Shown here: in pieces, positions 35,039-46,247 of the stretch
Position numbering within the stretch: position 1 is the first letter of the stretch
How the letters are laid out: each line of letters opens with the position of its first letter
Assembly (NCBI GenBank): GCA_963777515.1
Contig: CAVZQU010000020.1
Span: forward strand, 62,001-126,000
Direction: 5' to 3'
Source: CAVSWT01 sp963777515
Lineage (GTDB): Bacteria > Bacteroidota > Ignavibacteria > Ignavibacteriales > Ignavibacteriaceae
DNA: 64,000 bases
Translations under genes and position numbers: made by a program
The notes under the pieces: generated by a model
What the model saw: only the letters and a program-made list of their open reading frames with translations
The model's database searches: none
Told to the model about the DNA's origin: nothing

Positions 35039-37916
35039 TTATTTTATCAATTCCATCTTTTTAACAGCAACATAATTGTTTATAGTTAATCTGTAGATAT
35101 AAACACCACTTGCCAAACTTGAAGCATTAAATACTAATATTATATTTCCCGGGGCTTTTTACTTCATTAATAAGAGCAGTAACTTCTTGTCCCAGAATAT
35201 TGTAAACTTTTAAGCTTACAAATCCGATTTTTTCTAACTGATAATTTATGGTTGTCGTTGGATTGAAAGGATTAGGAAAGTTCTGGCTTAGTAAATATTT
35301 ATTTGGTATATTTTTATCATTTAACACTATTTATAACCTTATTATTACCAATTGCAAACCGGAAAACATCATTTGAAGTAATAGTCTTGTTTGTAATTAT
35401 ATATAAAGTATCACCTTCACTGGGTAAAGGATTTTGACTGAAGTCAAATTTAATTTCATAAGTTGTTGTTGCATCTGTGGCATTTGTTGGTTGTAAGATT
35501 ATTGGTTCATGTCCAATCCCATATTTGATTTCTTGTATTGAGAATTTTTCAAAAATACGATATGTAGCATGTGCAAGTTGAGTTATTTGTAATATCATAA
35601 ATTCTAAAAGGAGTCATGACTATTGGATTATTATTTGGTTTAAAACAGTATCATCTTGATTTACCCAATTTCCATATTGATGTAGTATCAAGATTATTCC
35701 AAATAATTTCCCAATCAGATGGTAAAGCGACTTTGTATATCCCTATTTCTGGAGGGTAAATAAAAGATAACTGTATGATTTAAATGTCGGATTATTGAAA
35801 GTTGTTTTAGAAGTATCAACTTCGTTTGGAGAATCTAATATTGTTAGTTTTAATCCATCAAATTCCGGAGTTGAAGTATTTTCACTTAAAGGATAATCTG
35901 TAATAACTTTATTATTATTAACTACATCCGATAATACTAAAAGTTTTGGCTGAAGAATTATCGTCATTAAAAGTTATTTCATAAGTATCAGTAGTTAACA
36001 AATTTGAATCTATTATTTGAATATTAAATTTAGGAGTTGCACTGCCACTGTATATGAAGCATGTTATTAGATAGCATCATTCTTTTGTGCATAATTTATT
36101 GCAAATGGCCCGGTAATTAAAGATGAGTCTGAATTACCATCACTCGTTGTTACTTTTATAATAATAAGAACTACTATTCGGTATATGACTGATATCCCAA
36201 TCTAAATGAATTTAAACCAGTTGCTGTTGATTTGTTGTAGAAATATTGTATAAGAACCGTTTTTATTGAGAGAGTAACCTATTTGTGTAGTTAAATTTGT
36301 ATTATCTGCATCTTCCATTAACCAGGAAAGATTAATAAATTTTTGAGTAATAGTTGTATCTTTCAATTGAGATAGAAGTTGTAGCTCCGGCTGCGCGTTC
36401 ATACTATTGTTGATTGTAAATCGACTTTTCCCTACAGCATAGTAGTATTGACGTTTATCATTAGAATTATAAGCAATTAATCTTAATAGATAGTTTACTC
36501 CATCTCTATTATTTTCTGTATTCCATTCATAAGGTATTAGCAGCGGCATTTACATCAGTGGTTAATATATTCCAGTTTTTTCCGAAATCTGATGAATATT
36601 CAACTAAAGCTTTTAGCATTTAGCATCAGTTACCTGAATAGTTCCAGGTTATATTTACCGTTACCGTTTATTTGATTATAAGGTGGAGAAGTTGGAACAT
36701 CAGGAGAGCTAATTTTATATGATTCTGTTCCACCGGCTGCAGAAGTATCTGAAGAAATATCCGGCCAAAAGTGATTCCAATAAAGGTAAACTGAATTTTT
36801 TAACATTTCAGAAAAATTATGTGCCTAAGAATATAGCGAGAGAAACGTATTTTGTTTCGCCGGAATTTAAACCAAAAGACCCTGTCCCGAAGTTTATTAT
36901 ATTGTCTCCTGGGTTTGAATATAAGATCAGTATGTAGTATCAATATTTCCGTTTAACCATTGCCACATTAATTCAGAGTTTTTAGGAACGTTCGGGAGTG
37001 AATTGGTATAACGAGCTAAATGGAACGAACTCAATCCTATATCATTAGGTGTTTCTAAAAATTTAAAACCTAAATATCCTGTTGGTCTTCCATAAATGCC
37101 TACTTTATCGTCATCCCAAGCATAAATTGTTTTATTTGCAACTGAATTTGGATCAGTAGGATATTAGTTGAAATACACATGTCCTCGATCATCGCCATAA
37201 TCTGCGACTTCCGCCAATATGCGGATCTCCCTGGAATCCCAAAATAAGTTTGTTAATATCTTTAGGACTTTCATTTGTGATTTTGTATTTAATAATTAAT
37301 GCGTCTTTTAAAGAACCGCCAAATTGAAATACTTTTACTTCAGCTTTCAATCCAAGTCCTCTTTTAGATGAATCGGAAGGGAAAGGGTAGTATGGAAATT
37401 TAGCATTTGAATAATCATCCATTACATAATATGCTTCATTCGCAGCATTGAGTAAACTATCACCATCAAACTCAGGCCATTTCGCCCAACTGCTTGGCCA
37501 TGAAGATGGATTATTTTTTGTTGCAATTTCATCTTGATTTGGATTAGCATAACCGCTGTCCGGCAGCCATCCCCATTTTATGTATTCCATCAGGATTATA
37601 AGTTCCTTGAGTTGAAAGAACAAAAGAATCATCAGTTATATGAAGAGTATCTCCATTATCATTTACAACTTCACCAGCGGCTAAAGGGCCAAATTCAAAC
37701 ATATAACCTAAGCTGTCCCAAGCAAAATCAGCGATATTACTTAATGTATTTGGTTTACCTATTGAACCATAATTATAAAGAATTGTTGTAATATTATTTG
37801 AGTTAAGTATAGCGCTTTTAATTTGATTTTGATACCCGGCTGGCGAATCTTGAGAAAATAAAAATGAAGATGAAAAAAGAAAGAATAAAATCACAATATA
37901 GAGAAATATTTTTCAT
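35039..37916 (-). pseudogene. T9SS-secreted surface protein gene broken by many frameshifts
   Basis: Pieces in several frames join into one long protein. The start at 37916 reads MKNISLY, then frame-shifts into ILFFLFSSSFLFSQ (signal peptide). SPAGYQNQIKSAILNSNNIT follows, then SWPSSWAKWPEFDGDSLLNA and AYYVMDDYSN. Next are LILGFQGDPHIGG and, in a further frame, ANKTIYAWDDDKVGIYGRPT. Later fragments lie at 36202-36549, 35743-35967 and 35317-35598. The end is a type A T9SS sorting domain (LLSQNFPNPFNPTTTINYQL; a shift near 35130; VFNASSLASGVYIYRL) with a stop at 35039. At least eight breaks in 2.9 kb is much denser than elsewhere. It is either a true pseudogene or a poorly assembled stretch. 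Confidence 0.75.
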
Positions 37917-38361
37917 AATTTAACCCCACTATATTAATAAATGAAATTTATTTATCGGACCCCTATTCAATAGCATTTATTTTAAGTATTAAAATTATTG
38001 AATAAAAACTATGAATAAAAATTATACATATCAAATCATTTATTTAGTAATCCTATCAAGAAATTATTTTTCTTTTCCTTACTTAACTTCCTTCTTTTTA
38101 ATCATTTATTTGTGTTTGTATTAACGATGCAATAAAGAATAATTTGATTGTAAGTAAAATTTTCCGTTAAATTAGCGCCCTAAATTATCCAAAATTATTT
38201 ATTAGGATAAAATTTATTATTTAATTGTCATAATAAGTTTATCGAAGTATGAATTTTTGCAACACATTTTAGTCTTCGACAAGCTCTGACTGACAAAATT
38301 CCCTAATACATAATTTTGGATTTATAAATCAGATTATTGAAAAATTAATTATTGAGTAAAA
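37917..38361. other. Intergenic region upstream of topA
   Basis: These 445 bases separate divergent genes and contain no supportable gene. They are AT-rich. One copy of the dispersed AGTCTTCGACAAGCTCTGAC-type repeat lies at 38271-38294. The topA promoter should lie here, but I cannot place it. Confidence 0.6.
38271..38294. repeat. Dispersed CTTCGACAAGCTC-type intergenic repeat
   Basis: The sequence AGTCTTCGACAAGCTCTGAC followed by TGAC closely matches the unit at 61027-61049 (CAGTCTTCGACAGGCTCAGA then CTG). It also resembles the reverse-oriented unit at 60985-61011. It is a partial copy of a repeat family that recurs between genes from 53 to 63 kb. Confidence 0.65.
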
Positions 38362-40801
38362 ATGAGTAAGAATTTAGTTATAGTCGAGTCACCTGCAAAA
38401 GCAAAAACGATTGAGGGATTTCTCGGCAAAGATTATTTAGTTATGTCAAGCTACGGACATGTACGCGACCTGGAAAAGAAGGAAAAAGGAATAGACATTG
38501 AAAATAATTTTAAACCTTTTTATAAAATCTCGCCTGACAAAAAGGAAGTAATTAAGCAATTAAAAAAGTTTGCTGCTGCTTCAGAATTAGTTTGGCTTGC
38601 ATCAGATGAAGACCGCGAAGGAGAAGCAATTTCCTGGCATCTGAAAGAAGTGCTAGAACTTGAGCCTAAGAAAACACGAAGAATTGTTTTTCACGAGATT
38701 ACCAAAAATGCAATTCTGAAAGCGATTGAAAATCCAAGAGACATTGACATAAACTTAGTTGAGGCACAGCAGGCAAGAAGAATTCTTGATAGAATAGTTG
38801 GCTTTGATCTTTCACCGGTTTTATGGAGAAAGGTAAAACCAAAACTTTCTGCCGGAAGAGTGCAGTCAGTTGCTGTTAGATTAATTGTAGAACGTGAAAG
38901 AGAAATAGATGAATTCAAACCTGAATCTCAATTCCGCGTAACAGCAAATTTTATTGTAGAAGATGAAAAGGGAAACAAGTATAACTTAAAAGCTGAGCTT
39001 CCTAAAAAATTTAAGACTGAAGAAGAAGCAAATGAATTCTTAAATAAATGTATCGATGCTGAATTTACCATAGAAAGTTTAGAAAAGAAACCTGTTAAAA
39101 AATCTCCTTCAGCGCCTTTTACAACTTCAACGCTTCAACAGGAAGCAAGCAGAAAATTATATTATTCAGTTTACCGCACTATGATGATTGCTCAAAAGCT
39201 TTATGAAGCCGGTAAGATAACTTATATGCGTACTGATTCTGTTAACTTATCCGAAGATGCTATTAAAGCTTCCGAAGATCAGATTCGAAAAGAATACGGC
39301 GATAAATATTCTCACACCAGGAGATTTAAAACTAAATCTGCATCAGCACAAGAAGCACATGAAGCTATTCGCCCTACTTATTTTGATGTAGAAAAAATTG
39401 AAGGCACAAAAGACGAACAAGCTTTATACGATTTAATCTGGAAACGAGCTATCGCATCTCAGATGAGTGACGCTGAAATTGAAAGAACTACAGCTAAGAT
39501 TAATATTTCAAATGCTGAAGAGCAATTTGTTGCCAAAGGTGAAGTTATAATTTTTGATGGTTTCTTGAAAGTTTACATTGAATCGTCAGATGAAGAATCA
39601 GAAAATGGTGATTCAGGAATATTGCCTCCGCTTAGAATTGGACAAAAAGTCGATCCAGAAAATATTACGGCAATGGAAAGATTCACACGTCCATCGGCAA
39701 GGTACACAGAAGCAAGTCTTGTTAAAAAGTTAGAAGAACTTGGAATTGGAAGGCCATCAACCTATGCTCCAACTATTAGTACAATTCAGAAACGCGGATA
39801 TATTGTAAAAGAAGAACGAATGGGAACCGAAAGAGATTACCGGGTTCTAATTCTAAATAATCACAAAAAAATTGATAAGGAAAAACGAACAGAAATAACC
39901 GGGGCAGAAAAAGGGAAAACTTTATCCTGCTGATATAGCGATGCTTGTTAACGATTTTCTTATTGAGAATTTTCCGCGTATAATGGATTATAAATTCACA
40001 GCTCATGTGGAAGATGAACTTGATGAAGTTGCCAATGGTGAAATTGATTGGCATGAAATGCTTAGAGAATTTTATTATCCTTTTAAGAAACGTGTAGATG
40101 AAACAATTGAAACGAGTGAGCGTGTCTACGGTGAAAGAATTCTTGGGACGGACCCTAAAACCGGAAAACAGGTTTCTGTAAGAATGGCAAGATTCGGTGC
40201 AGTTGCTCAATTGACAGACTTAAATAATCCAGATGAAAAACCCGAATATGCAGGGCTTAGGAATACACAGAAGTTAGAAAATATAACTTTAGAAGAAGCT
40301 CTTGAATTGTTTAAACTGCCGCGTGATGTTGGAGAATATGAAGGGCATAAAGTAGTTGCTGCAATTGGGAGATTTGGGCCTTACGTTCGTCATGACAGTA
40401 AATTTTATTCGCTTGGGAAATTATATGATCCTCACACAATAGAGATTGATACAGCAATTGAAGTGATTGAAGAGAAAAGAAAAAAAGATGCAGAAAAAAC
40501 AATAAAAGTTTTTGAACAAGATCCGGAAATTCAAATTTTAAATGGACGCTGGGGACCATATATAAAAGCAGGGAAAAAGAATGTACGAATACCTAAAGAT
40601 GTTGAAGCTGCAAGTTTAACTTATGAAGATACGGTTAAATTAATTGAAGAAGCACCGGAGAAGAAAAGCAGATTTGCCAAAACTTCAAATAAAAAGTCAG
40701 AGGTTAAAGAAGAAAAGAAAACCCCGGAAAAAAAGAAAACTAAAAAAGCATCAGCGAAAAAGACAACTTCAAAAACAAAGAAGGGAAGTTCAAAGAAATA
40801 G
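38362..40801 (+). CDS. topA: DNA topoisomerase I (single frameshift)
   Basis: This type IA topoisomerase has the TOPRIM start (KNLVIVESPAKAKTIEGFLG), the acidic WLASDEDREGEAISWHL block and GRVQSVAVRLIVERERE. The active-site tyrosine is in ITYMRTDSVNLS, and SAQEAHEAIRPT follows. The frame ends at 39933 (GAEKGKTLSC). One base over, it reads LYPADIAMLVNDFLIENF and runs to 40801. Removing one A from AAAA at 39917-39920 restores the invariant stretch, so this is one gene of about 810 residues. The C-terminal part has repeated FGPYVRHD/WGPYIKAG modules and a long Lys-rich tail. It relaxes negative supercoils. Mainly essential, so an indel error is more likely than real loss. Confidence 0.93.
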
Positions 40802-41128
40802 ACAAAACAAAATAGGTATATTGAGGAAGAAAGGAATATCAAATAATTGAGTAAATTATTTCAACTTTACATAATTATATAAAAATCTTACCTAAAAACA
40901 TTCATAATAACATTGCGATTTGTTATTTACATTAAATTGTTGAAACGCTTCCCAACTTTAAGAAATTCGATTTTTCATAATTCAAAAATTGACAATTAAA
41001 AATATCAACATTTCCAAAATCACCCCTTTTTGAAATAAAATCAAAACATTTTCCTTAAAAATTATAATGGCATACTTTATGGCTATGCGCTGACAAGTGA
41101 TTTTTTTCAAAAAATATAGAGCAGTAAG
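40802..41128. other. Intergenic region upstream of the first korA
   Basis: These 327 bases hold no gene I can support. They are AT-rich and end 40-60 bases before korA in TGGCATACTTTATGGCTATG, which only partly resembles a sigma-54 site. The promoter of the first kor operon must lie here. Confidence 0.55.
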
Positions 41129-42970
41129 ATGATTAGAGAAAAAGAAATTAAAAAACTTTCTGAAGTTACAGTTAGATTTGCTGGGGATTCAGGGGACGGT
41201 ATGCAACTTACCGGGTCACAATTCAGTGAGACCACTGCAATAGCGGGTAATGATTTAAGTACCCTCCCTGATTACCCCGCAGAAATTCGCGCACCCTCAG
41301 GTACTGTTTATGGGGTAAGCGGATTTCAATTGCATTTCGGCAGTCAGGATGTTCATACACCCGGTGATCGCCCGGATGTATTGGTAGCTATGAACCCGGC
41401 AGCTATCAAAAAGAATTTACCCGAATTAAAAAACGGGGGAACTATTATTGCAAATGCGGACGCATTTGATAAAAAGAATTTACAATTAGCAGGATATGAA
41501 AATAATCCTCTTGAAAATGGTGATTTAAAGGGTTACCAGGTTTTTTCTGTTCCAATTACTTCCTTAACTCAAAAAGCTCTTGAAGAAACAAAACTCTCTC
41601 CAAAGGAAATTGCAAGATGTAAAAACTTTTTTGCTTTAGGATTAATGTACTGGTTATTTGATCGTCCTATTGAACAAACTACAAATTGGATAAAAAAGAA
41701 GTTTAAAGATAAACCGGATTTAATTGATGCTAATGAAAAAGCTTTAATTGCAGGTTTTAATTTTGGAGAGATGACAGAAGTCTTCACAACCCGTTATGCT
41801 GTTGAACCTGCTAAGCTTCCTAAAGGTGTTTATAGAAGCGTTTCTGGTAATGAAGCAACAGCACTTGGATTTTTAGCTGCTTCTGTAAAAAGCGGACTAC
41901 CATTATTCCTTGGTTCATACCCAATTACTCCTGCTTCCGAAATTCTTCAATATTTAAGTACATATAAAAATTTTGGAGTTAAGACATTTCAGGCTGAAGA
42001 TGAAATTGCCGGAATTACTTCTGCGATTGGTGCTTCATTTGCGGGCAACCTAGCGCTTACAACAACAAGCGGCCCGGGCCTTGCATTAAAGACTGAAGCA
42101 ATGGGATTAGCTTTGATGACAGAGCTTCCATTAGTTATTGTTAATGTTCAAAGAGGCGGGCCAAGTACAGGCTTACCAACAAAAACAGAACAAGCAGATT
42201 TACTCCAAGCAATGTATGGAAGAAATGGTGAAGCACCTGTAGCTGTTTTCGCAGCCTCTTCACCAAGTGATTGTTTTTATATGGCAATTGAATCTGCAAA
42301 ATATGCTTTGAAATATATGTCCCCGGTTATTCTTTTAACAGATGGTTATATAGCAAATGGTTCAGAACCCTGGAAAATTCCTCATGTTAGTGAATTGCAG
42401 GAGATTCATGTTTCTTACAGAACAAAACAAGCAGATTTTTCACCTTACGATAGAGATGCAAATCTTGCACGTCCTTGGGCCATTCCGGGAACACCTGGTT
42501 TGGAACATCGGATTGGAGGTTTGGAAAAAGCAAATATAACTGGCAACGTTAGTTATGATCCTGATAATCATGATAAGATGATAAGGATAAGAGAGCAAAA
42601 GATTAAAAACATGTCTAATGATATTCCTTTGCTTGAAGTTGACGGTGATGAAGAAGGTGATCTGCTGGTTTTAGGTTGGGGCGGCACTTTTGGATCAATT
42701 AAGGAAGCAGTGAAAAAAGCAAGAGAAGCAGGTTATAAAGTTTCCCAGGCTCACTTAAAATATATTAATCCATTCCCAAAGAATACAGAGTATGTGTTAA
42801 AGAATTTCAAAAAAGTGCTTATACCTGAAATTAATCTTGGGCAGCTTGCTAAAATTATTCGAAGCGAATTTATGATACCTGTAGATCAACTTAATATTGT
42901 AAGAGGACTTCCATTTAGGTCTTCGGACATTCAGGATAAAATAATTGAAATTTTGAGAGGTGAACAATGA
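41129..42970 (+). CDS. korA: 2-oxoglutarate:ferredoxin oxidoreductase subunit alpha, copy 1 (fused gamma-alpha form)
   Basis: The 613-residue protein joins a gamma-type N-terminal domain (VRFAGDSGDGMQLTGSQFSE, then GVSGFQLHFGSQDVHTPGDR) to the pyrimidine-binding alpha domain (PLFLGSYPITPASEILQYLS, FQAEDEIAGITSAIGASFAG, VNVQRGGPSTGLPTKTEQAD). A C-terminal domain follows (WGGTFGSIKEAVKKAREAGY). This is the two-subunit KorAB arrangement. It converts 2-oxoglutarate, CoA and oxidised ferredoxin to succinyl-CoA and CO2, or the reverse in the reductive TCA cycle. The gene overlaps korB by four bases. A second, closely similar pair lies at 46248-49128. Confidence 0.94.
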   Translation: MIREKEIKKLSEVTVRFAGDSGDGMQLTGSQFSETTAIAGNDLSTLPDYPAEIRAPSGTVYGVSGFQLHFGSQDVHTPGDRPDVLVAMNPAAIKKNLPELKNGGTIIANADAFDKKNLQLAGYENNPLENGDLKGYQVFSVPITSLTQKALEETKLSPKEIARCKNFFALGLMYWLFDRPIEQTTNWIKKKFKDKPDLIDANEKALIAGFNFGEMTEVFTTRYAVEPAKLPKGVYRSVSGNEATALGFLAASVKSGLPLFLGSYPITPASEILQYLSTYKNFGVKTFQAEDEIAGITSAIGASFAGNLALTTTSGPGLALKTEAMGLALMTELPLVIVNVQRGGPSTGLPTKTEQADLLQAMYGRNGEAPVAVFAASSPSDCFYMAIESAKYALKYMSPVILLTDGYIANGSEPWKIPHVSELQEIHVSYRTKQADFSPYDRDANLARPWAIPGTPGLEHRIGGLEKANITGNVSYDPDNHDKMIRIREQKIKNMSNDIPLLEVDGDEEGDLLVLGWGGTFGSIKEAVKKAREAGYKVSQAHLKYINPFPKNTEYVLKNFKKVLIPEINLGQLAKIIRSEFMIPVDQLNIVRGLPFRSSDIQDKIIEILRGEQ

Positions 42971-44004
42971 GCGACCAAATAGCTGTAAAAGATTTAAAAT
43001 TAACTGCAAAAGATTTCTCAAGCGGACTAGATGTAAGATGGTGTCCGGGCTGCGGAGATTATTCAATACTTGCACAAGTTCAAAGGACATTCCCGGAAAT
43101 AATAGATGTTCCCAAAGAAAATATTGTTTGGGTTTCCGGTATCGGATGCTCTTCACGATTTCCTTATTATATGGATACATTTGGTTTTCATGGCATTCAT
43201 GGCAGAGCCCCTGCTATTGCAACTGGTGTAAAAGTGAGTAATCCTGAACTTTCAGTATGGGTTGCAACCGGAGATGGTGATTTGCTCAGCATTGGTGGAA
43301 ATCATTTTATTCATGCCTGCAGAAAAAATATTGATCTTAAAATTGTCTTATTCAATAACAGGATTTACGGATTAACAAAAGGACAATATTCACCTACGTC
43401 AGAACAGGGTAAGAAAACTAAAACTACTCCATTTGGAAGCATTGATTATCCTTTTAATCCGACTGCACTTGCTGTAGGTTCTAATGCTACTTTTGTAGCA
43501 CGTGCAATTGATAGAGATCCAAAACATCTTCAGGAAATGATTAGAAGAGCTGGTGCACATAAAGGGACAGCATTTATAGAAGTGTATCAAAATTGTGTAA
43601 TCTTTAATGATGGTGCATTTGATGAAATGACAAATAAAGCTACAAAAGATGATCACGTCTTAGTTCTTGAACATGGGAAACCTTTGATCTTTGGAAAAAA
43701 TAAAGATAAAGGGATTAAGCTTGATGGATTCAAACCAGTAATAGTAGATTTGAATGATAGTAAAAATTCTGTGAACGATCTATTAGTTCATGATGAATTT
43801 GATGAAAGCCCTGTTCGTGCTACAATTCTATCGCATTTAACTGATGATCCTGAATTTCCACATCCAATTGGAGTATTTAGGGCAATCAATAAACCTACTT
43901 ATGATGAAGGTATAGTAAATCAGATTAATGATGTTAAGCTGAAAAAAGGAGAAGGGGATTTTGAAAAATTATTATTCAGCGGGAATACCTGGGAAGTAAA
44001 TTGA
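42967..44004 (+). CDS. korB: 2-oxoglutarate:ferredoxin oxidoreductase subunit beta, copy 1
   Basis: The 345-residue thiamine-diphosphate subunit has VRWCPGCGDYSILAQVQR, FVSGIGCSSRFPYYMD-like sequence, and the cofactor motif ATGDGDLLSIGGNHFIHACR followed by LFNNRIYGLTKGQYSPTSE. The Cys residues of CPGCGD and GIGC, with a later one in the C-terminal half (YQNCVIF), are placed like the cluster ligands of this family. It carries TPP and an iron-sulfur cluster and passes electrons to ferredoxin. It is translationally coupled to korA upstream and followed by a strong hairpin terminator. Confidence 0.94.
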   Translation: MSDQIAVKDLKLTAKDFSSGLDVRWCPGCGDYSILAQVQRTFPEIIDVPKENIVWVSGIGCSSRFPYYMDTFGFHGIHGRAPAIATGVKVSNPELSVWVATGDGDLLSIGGNHFIHACRKNIDLKIVLFNNRIYGLTKGQYSPTSEQGKKTKTTPFGSIDYPFNPTALAVGSNATFVARAIDRDPKHLQEMIRRAGAHKGTAFIEVYQNCVIFNDGAFDEMTNKATKDDHVLVLEHGKPLIFGKNKDKGIKLDGFKPVIVDLNDSKNSVNDLLVHDEFDESPVRATILSHLTDDPEFPHPIGVFRAINKPTYDEGIVNQINDVKLKKGEGDFEKLLFSGNTWEVN

Positions 44005-44033
44005 GCTGATTTTCTATCAAATCACTTACTGCT

Positions 44034-44067
44034 AAAGGACCGGGCTTGATAGAGACCCGGTCCTTTT
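44034..44067. terminator. Bidirectional terminator between korB copy 1 and the YdeI-like gene
   Basis: An 11-bp perfect stem (AAAGGACCGGG at 44034-44044 with CCCGGTCCTTT at 44056-44066) has an 11-base loop. It carries A residues on one side and T residues on the other. It lies between the convergent genes ending at 44004 and 44076 and can serve both. Confidence 0.88.
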
Positions 44068-44075
44068 CTTTTAAG

Positions 44076-44650
44076 TTACTTATTTCTTCTTAATGGCTTA
44101 ATTCGTTGATTCTGTTCCGAATCTTTTATTAATTCATTAAGTCTTTTCAATTTAGTTTGTTCTTGTTTAGCACTATTTAACCATCTTACAACCGCCTTCT
44201 TATATGATGGCGGTTGTAATTGATAATTCTTCCAAGCTTTTTTATTAGCTTTTAAAAGTTTTTCAAATTTTTTATCCAATTTGAGAGTGGCTTGTTCGTA
44301 AGAATATATTTTGGAATTTGAATCATTCTTTTTTCGAAATGCTTCTAAGCCTTCTGGTTTCATTAAACCATGCTTTATCATCTTCTCGGCTTTATTGATA
44401 TTAACAGCGCTCCAAATACTTTTTGGCCTTCGCGGAGTGAATCTGACCGTATATGATTGTTTATCAATAGATTTACGGATACCGTCAATCCAGCCAAAAC
44501 AAATTGCTTCGTCTACAGATTGGGGCCAGGTAATACTTGGTTTTCCTACCCTACTTTATAAAAGCCAACAATCAATTCTGATTCTTTATCGGAATATTTC
44601 TCAAACCATTTTCTAAGATCGGATTGAGTTTTAAAAAATTTTGGTTTCAT
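44076..44650 (-). CDS. YdeI/OmpD-associated family protein (single frameshift)
   Basis: Read from the ATG at 44650, the N-terminus is MKPKFFKTQSDLRKWFEKYS, then ELIVGFYKVG. The frame then breaks near 44550-44558. The next frame continues GKPSITWPQSVDEAICFGWI, then DGIRKSIDKQSYTVRFTPRR and PKSIWSAVNINKAEKMIKHG, and ends at 44076. The CFGWIDG and RFTPRRPKS blocks mark the YdeI family, and a basic C-terminus (RIKPLRRNK) follows. One missing base explains the break. The role is poorly defined; some members link to antimicrobial-peptide resistance. It follows an SRPBCC gene by eight bases on the same strand. Confidence 0.82.
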
Positions 44651-44658
44651 AATTTGAC

Positions 44659-45091
44659 TTAATTTTTTTCCAATAAATCTTTCATTGAATTAAGTACATA
44701 ACTCCAATTCTGTTCTGAGTGTTGTTTTGATTCTTCTGTTTCATTTCCATCTTGTAGTATTTTTAAAGTTGTGTTTCCATCTTTTGAATGATAATTCATA
44801 AGTAACTGTTGCATAGTTTTCAGGGATGTCTTCTTTGCCCGACATTGAACTTAGGTAAGTATATTGAAACAATTTATTTTTTTCAGATTTTAAGATTATA
44901 CCTTTGTCGTGGTATTCTTTCCCTTCCCATTCTCCTTTAAATTCTAAAGGGTCACCCACTTTCCAGTCAGAAATAGCATTTGTTCCGAAAAAATATTTTT
45001 TGATTTTATCAGGATTGGTTAACGCATCCCAAACTTTTGAAACGGGCGTATTTATTTCTATTTCTGCTGATGCAACTAATTTGTTTTTCAT
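44659..45091 (-). CDS. SRPBCC (AHSA1-like) ligand-binding-fold protein (single frameshift)
   Basis: The protein starts KNKLVASAEIEINTPVSKVW, then DALTNPDKIKKYFFGTNAIS and WKVGDPLEFKGEWEGKEYHD. That is the AHSA1/START-like pattern of a helix-grip fold. The frame breaks near 44770-44776. One base over, it continues SKDGNTTLKILQDGNETEES, then WSYVLNSMKDLLEKN, and stops at 44659. Removing one base restores a normal-length family member of about 143 residues. Members bind hydrophobic ligands or act as co-chaperone-like proteins; the ligand is unknown. It is in a two-gene set with the YdeI-like gene and divergent from the AraC regulator. Confidence 0.82.
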
Positions 45092-45212
45092 GATTGACTC
45101 CTTATTTTTATTTTATTCAAATATTTTGATAGAAACTTTAGGATCTGAAGAACGGATGTTTCCAGATTATTAATTTAATTTTTATAAGGGATTATTATTT
45201 CGATTCAAATTT

Positions 45213-46026
45213 ATGAGTGAAATTAAAAAAAGTATTGTAAATAAGCGACAAAGAAGACCCGATTACCCAAAAGGTGTTCTGGATCCTAAACAAGGCCAAA
45301 AAAAATTTGATTTAATACGCTTACTTCCTTCACAAGGGCTTGAGTTTTTCATTGAACACTACTGGATTGTGAAATGGAATTTAAAGGAAGGCGAAGCTTA
45401 TACATCAGAAGTATTGCCTTATCCTTCTATTCATATTGTATTCGAAAGAAATTATACTAGAATTATTGGTGTTATGGAAGGGAAGTATACAAGGCAGCTT
45501 AAAGGCAGTGACAAAGTGCTTGGAATTAAATTTAAGCCGGGAGCATTTTATCCTTTTATTAAAGAAAATGTTTCGGGGCTTACAAATAAATTTATAAAAC
45601 TGGATAATTATTTTAATGTAAATGTAGATGACTTGGAATCTTCTATACTTAATCCTGAGAGTGAAGAAATGATGTCTAACACAGCCGAGAAATTTTTATT
45701 GAAGTTTTGTTCCTAAAAAAGATGACAATGTAATTTTAATTAATAAGATAATCGATTTAACAAATAAAGATAGGAATATTATAAAAGTAGATGATATAGT
45801 TAAACGAATGAGAATAAATAAACGGACCTTGCAAAGATTATTCAGTCAATATGTTGGAGTATCGCCTAAATGGGTTATTAAAAGATTTAGATTACTCGAG
45901 GCAGTAGGTGAGCTATCAAAAAATAAAAAAGCAGATTGGACTAAACTTGCTTTAGAACTTGGCTATTTTGACCAAGCACATTTTATTAAAGATTTTAAAT
46001 CTATTATTGGAAAAACTCCGCTATGA
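45213..46026 (+). CDS. AraC-family transcriptional regulator (single frameshift)
   Basis: The N-terminal part (RLLPSQGLEFFIEHYWIVKW, VLPYPSIHIVFERNYTRIIG, VLGIKFKPGAFYPFIKENVS) matches the effector domain often found in DUF6597-type AraC proteins. The frame ends at 45716 (EKFLLKFCS). One base over, it reads VPKKDDNVILINKIIDLTNK and reaches the helix-turn-helix domain (INKRTLQRLFSQYVGVSPKW, then ALELGYFDQAHFIKDFKSII). Removing a T from TTTT near 45706-45709 restores one protein of about 270 residues. It is divergent from the SRPBCC-YdeI pair, which it likely controls. Confidence 0.85.
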
Positions 46027-46247
46027 ATATGAGAAGCAAGTAAATGTAGTGGAGTAATGATATGAATAGATATATCTCCATACTTTTTGAATTCAATTGA
46101 ATAAGAAAAATAATTTATTTAATATAATTAACGTTTATTAACAATTTTTATAATACCCCTCTTTAGTTCGATAGTGAAAATAATATTTACTTCATAGAAA
46201 GATATATTTAAAGTAATTACATATCAAAAATAAATTGGATAAGAAAA

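Noticed and set aside
36719..36937. Plus-strand ORF of 72 residues in the same region
   Set aside because: The opposite strand gives fragments of the T9SS protein; this is a shadow.
37534..37791. Plus-strand ORF of 85 residues opposite the broken T9SS gene
   Set aside because: It is the antisense of recognisable coding sequence of the T9SS protein and has no start signal or protein-like pattern of its own.
40644..40850. Lysine/arginine-rich plus-strand ORF at the topA end
   Set aside because: It is the +1 frame of the Lys-rich topA tail, which gives basic codons in any frame.
41068..41088. Sigma-54-like promoter TGGCATACTTTATGGCTATGC before korA copy 1
   Set aside because: The spacing between GG and GC is 11, not 10, bases, and the -12 element is weak.
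44311..44616. Plus-strand ORF of 101 residues over the YdeI gene
   Set aside because: The minus strand carries conserved YdeI sequence through this entire stretch once the frameshift is fixed.
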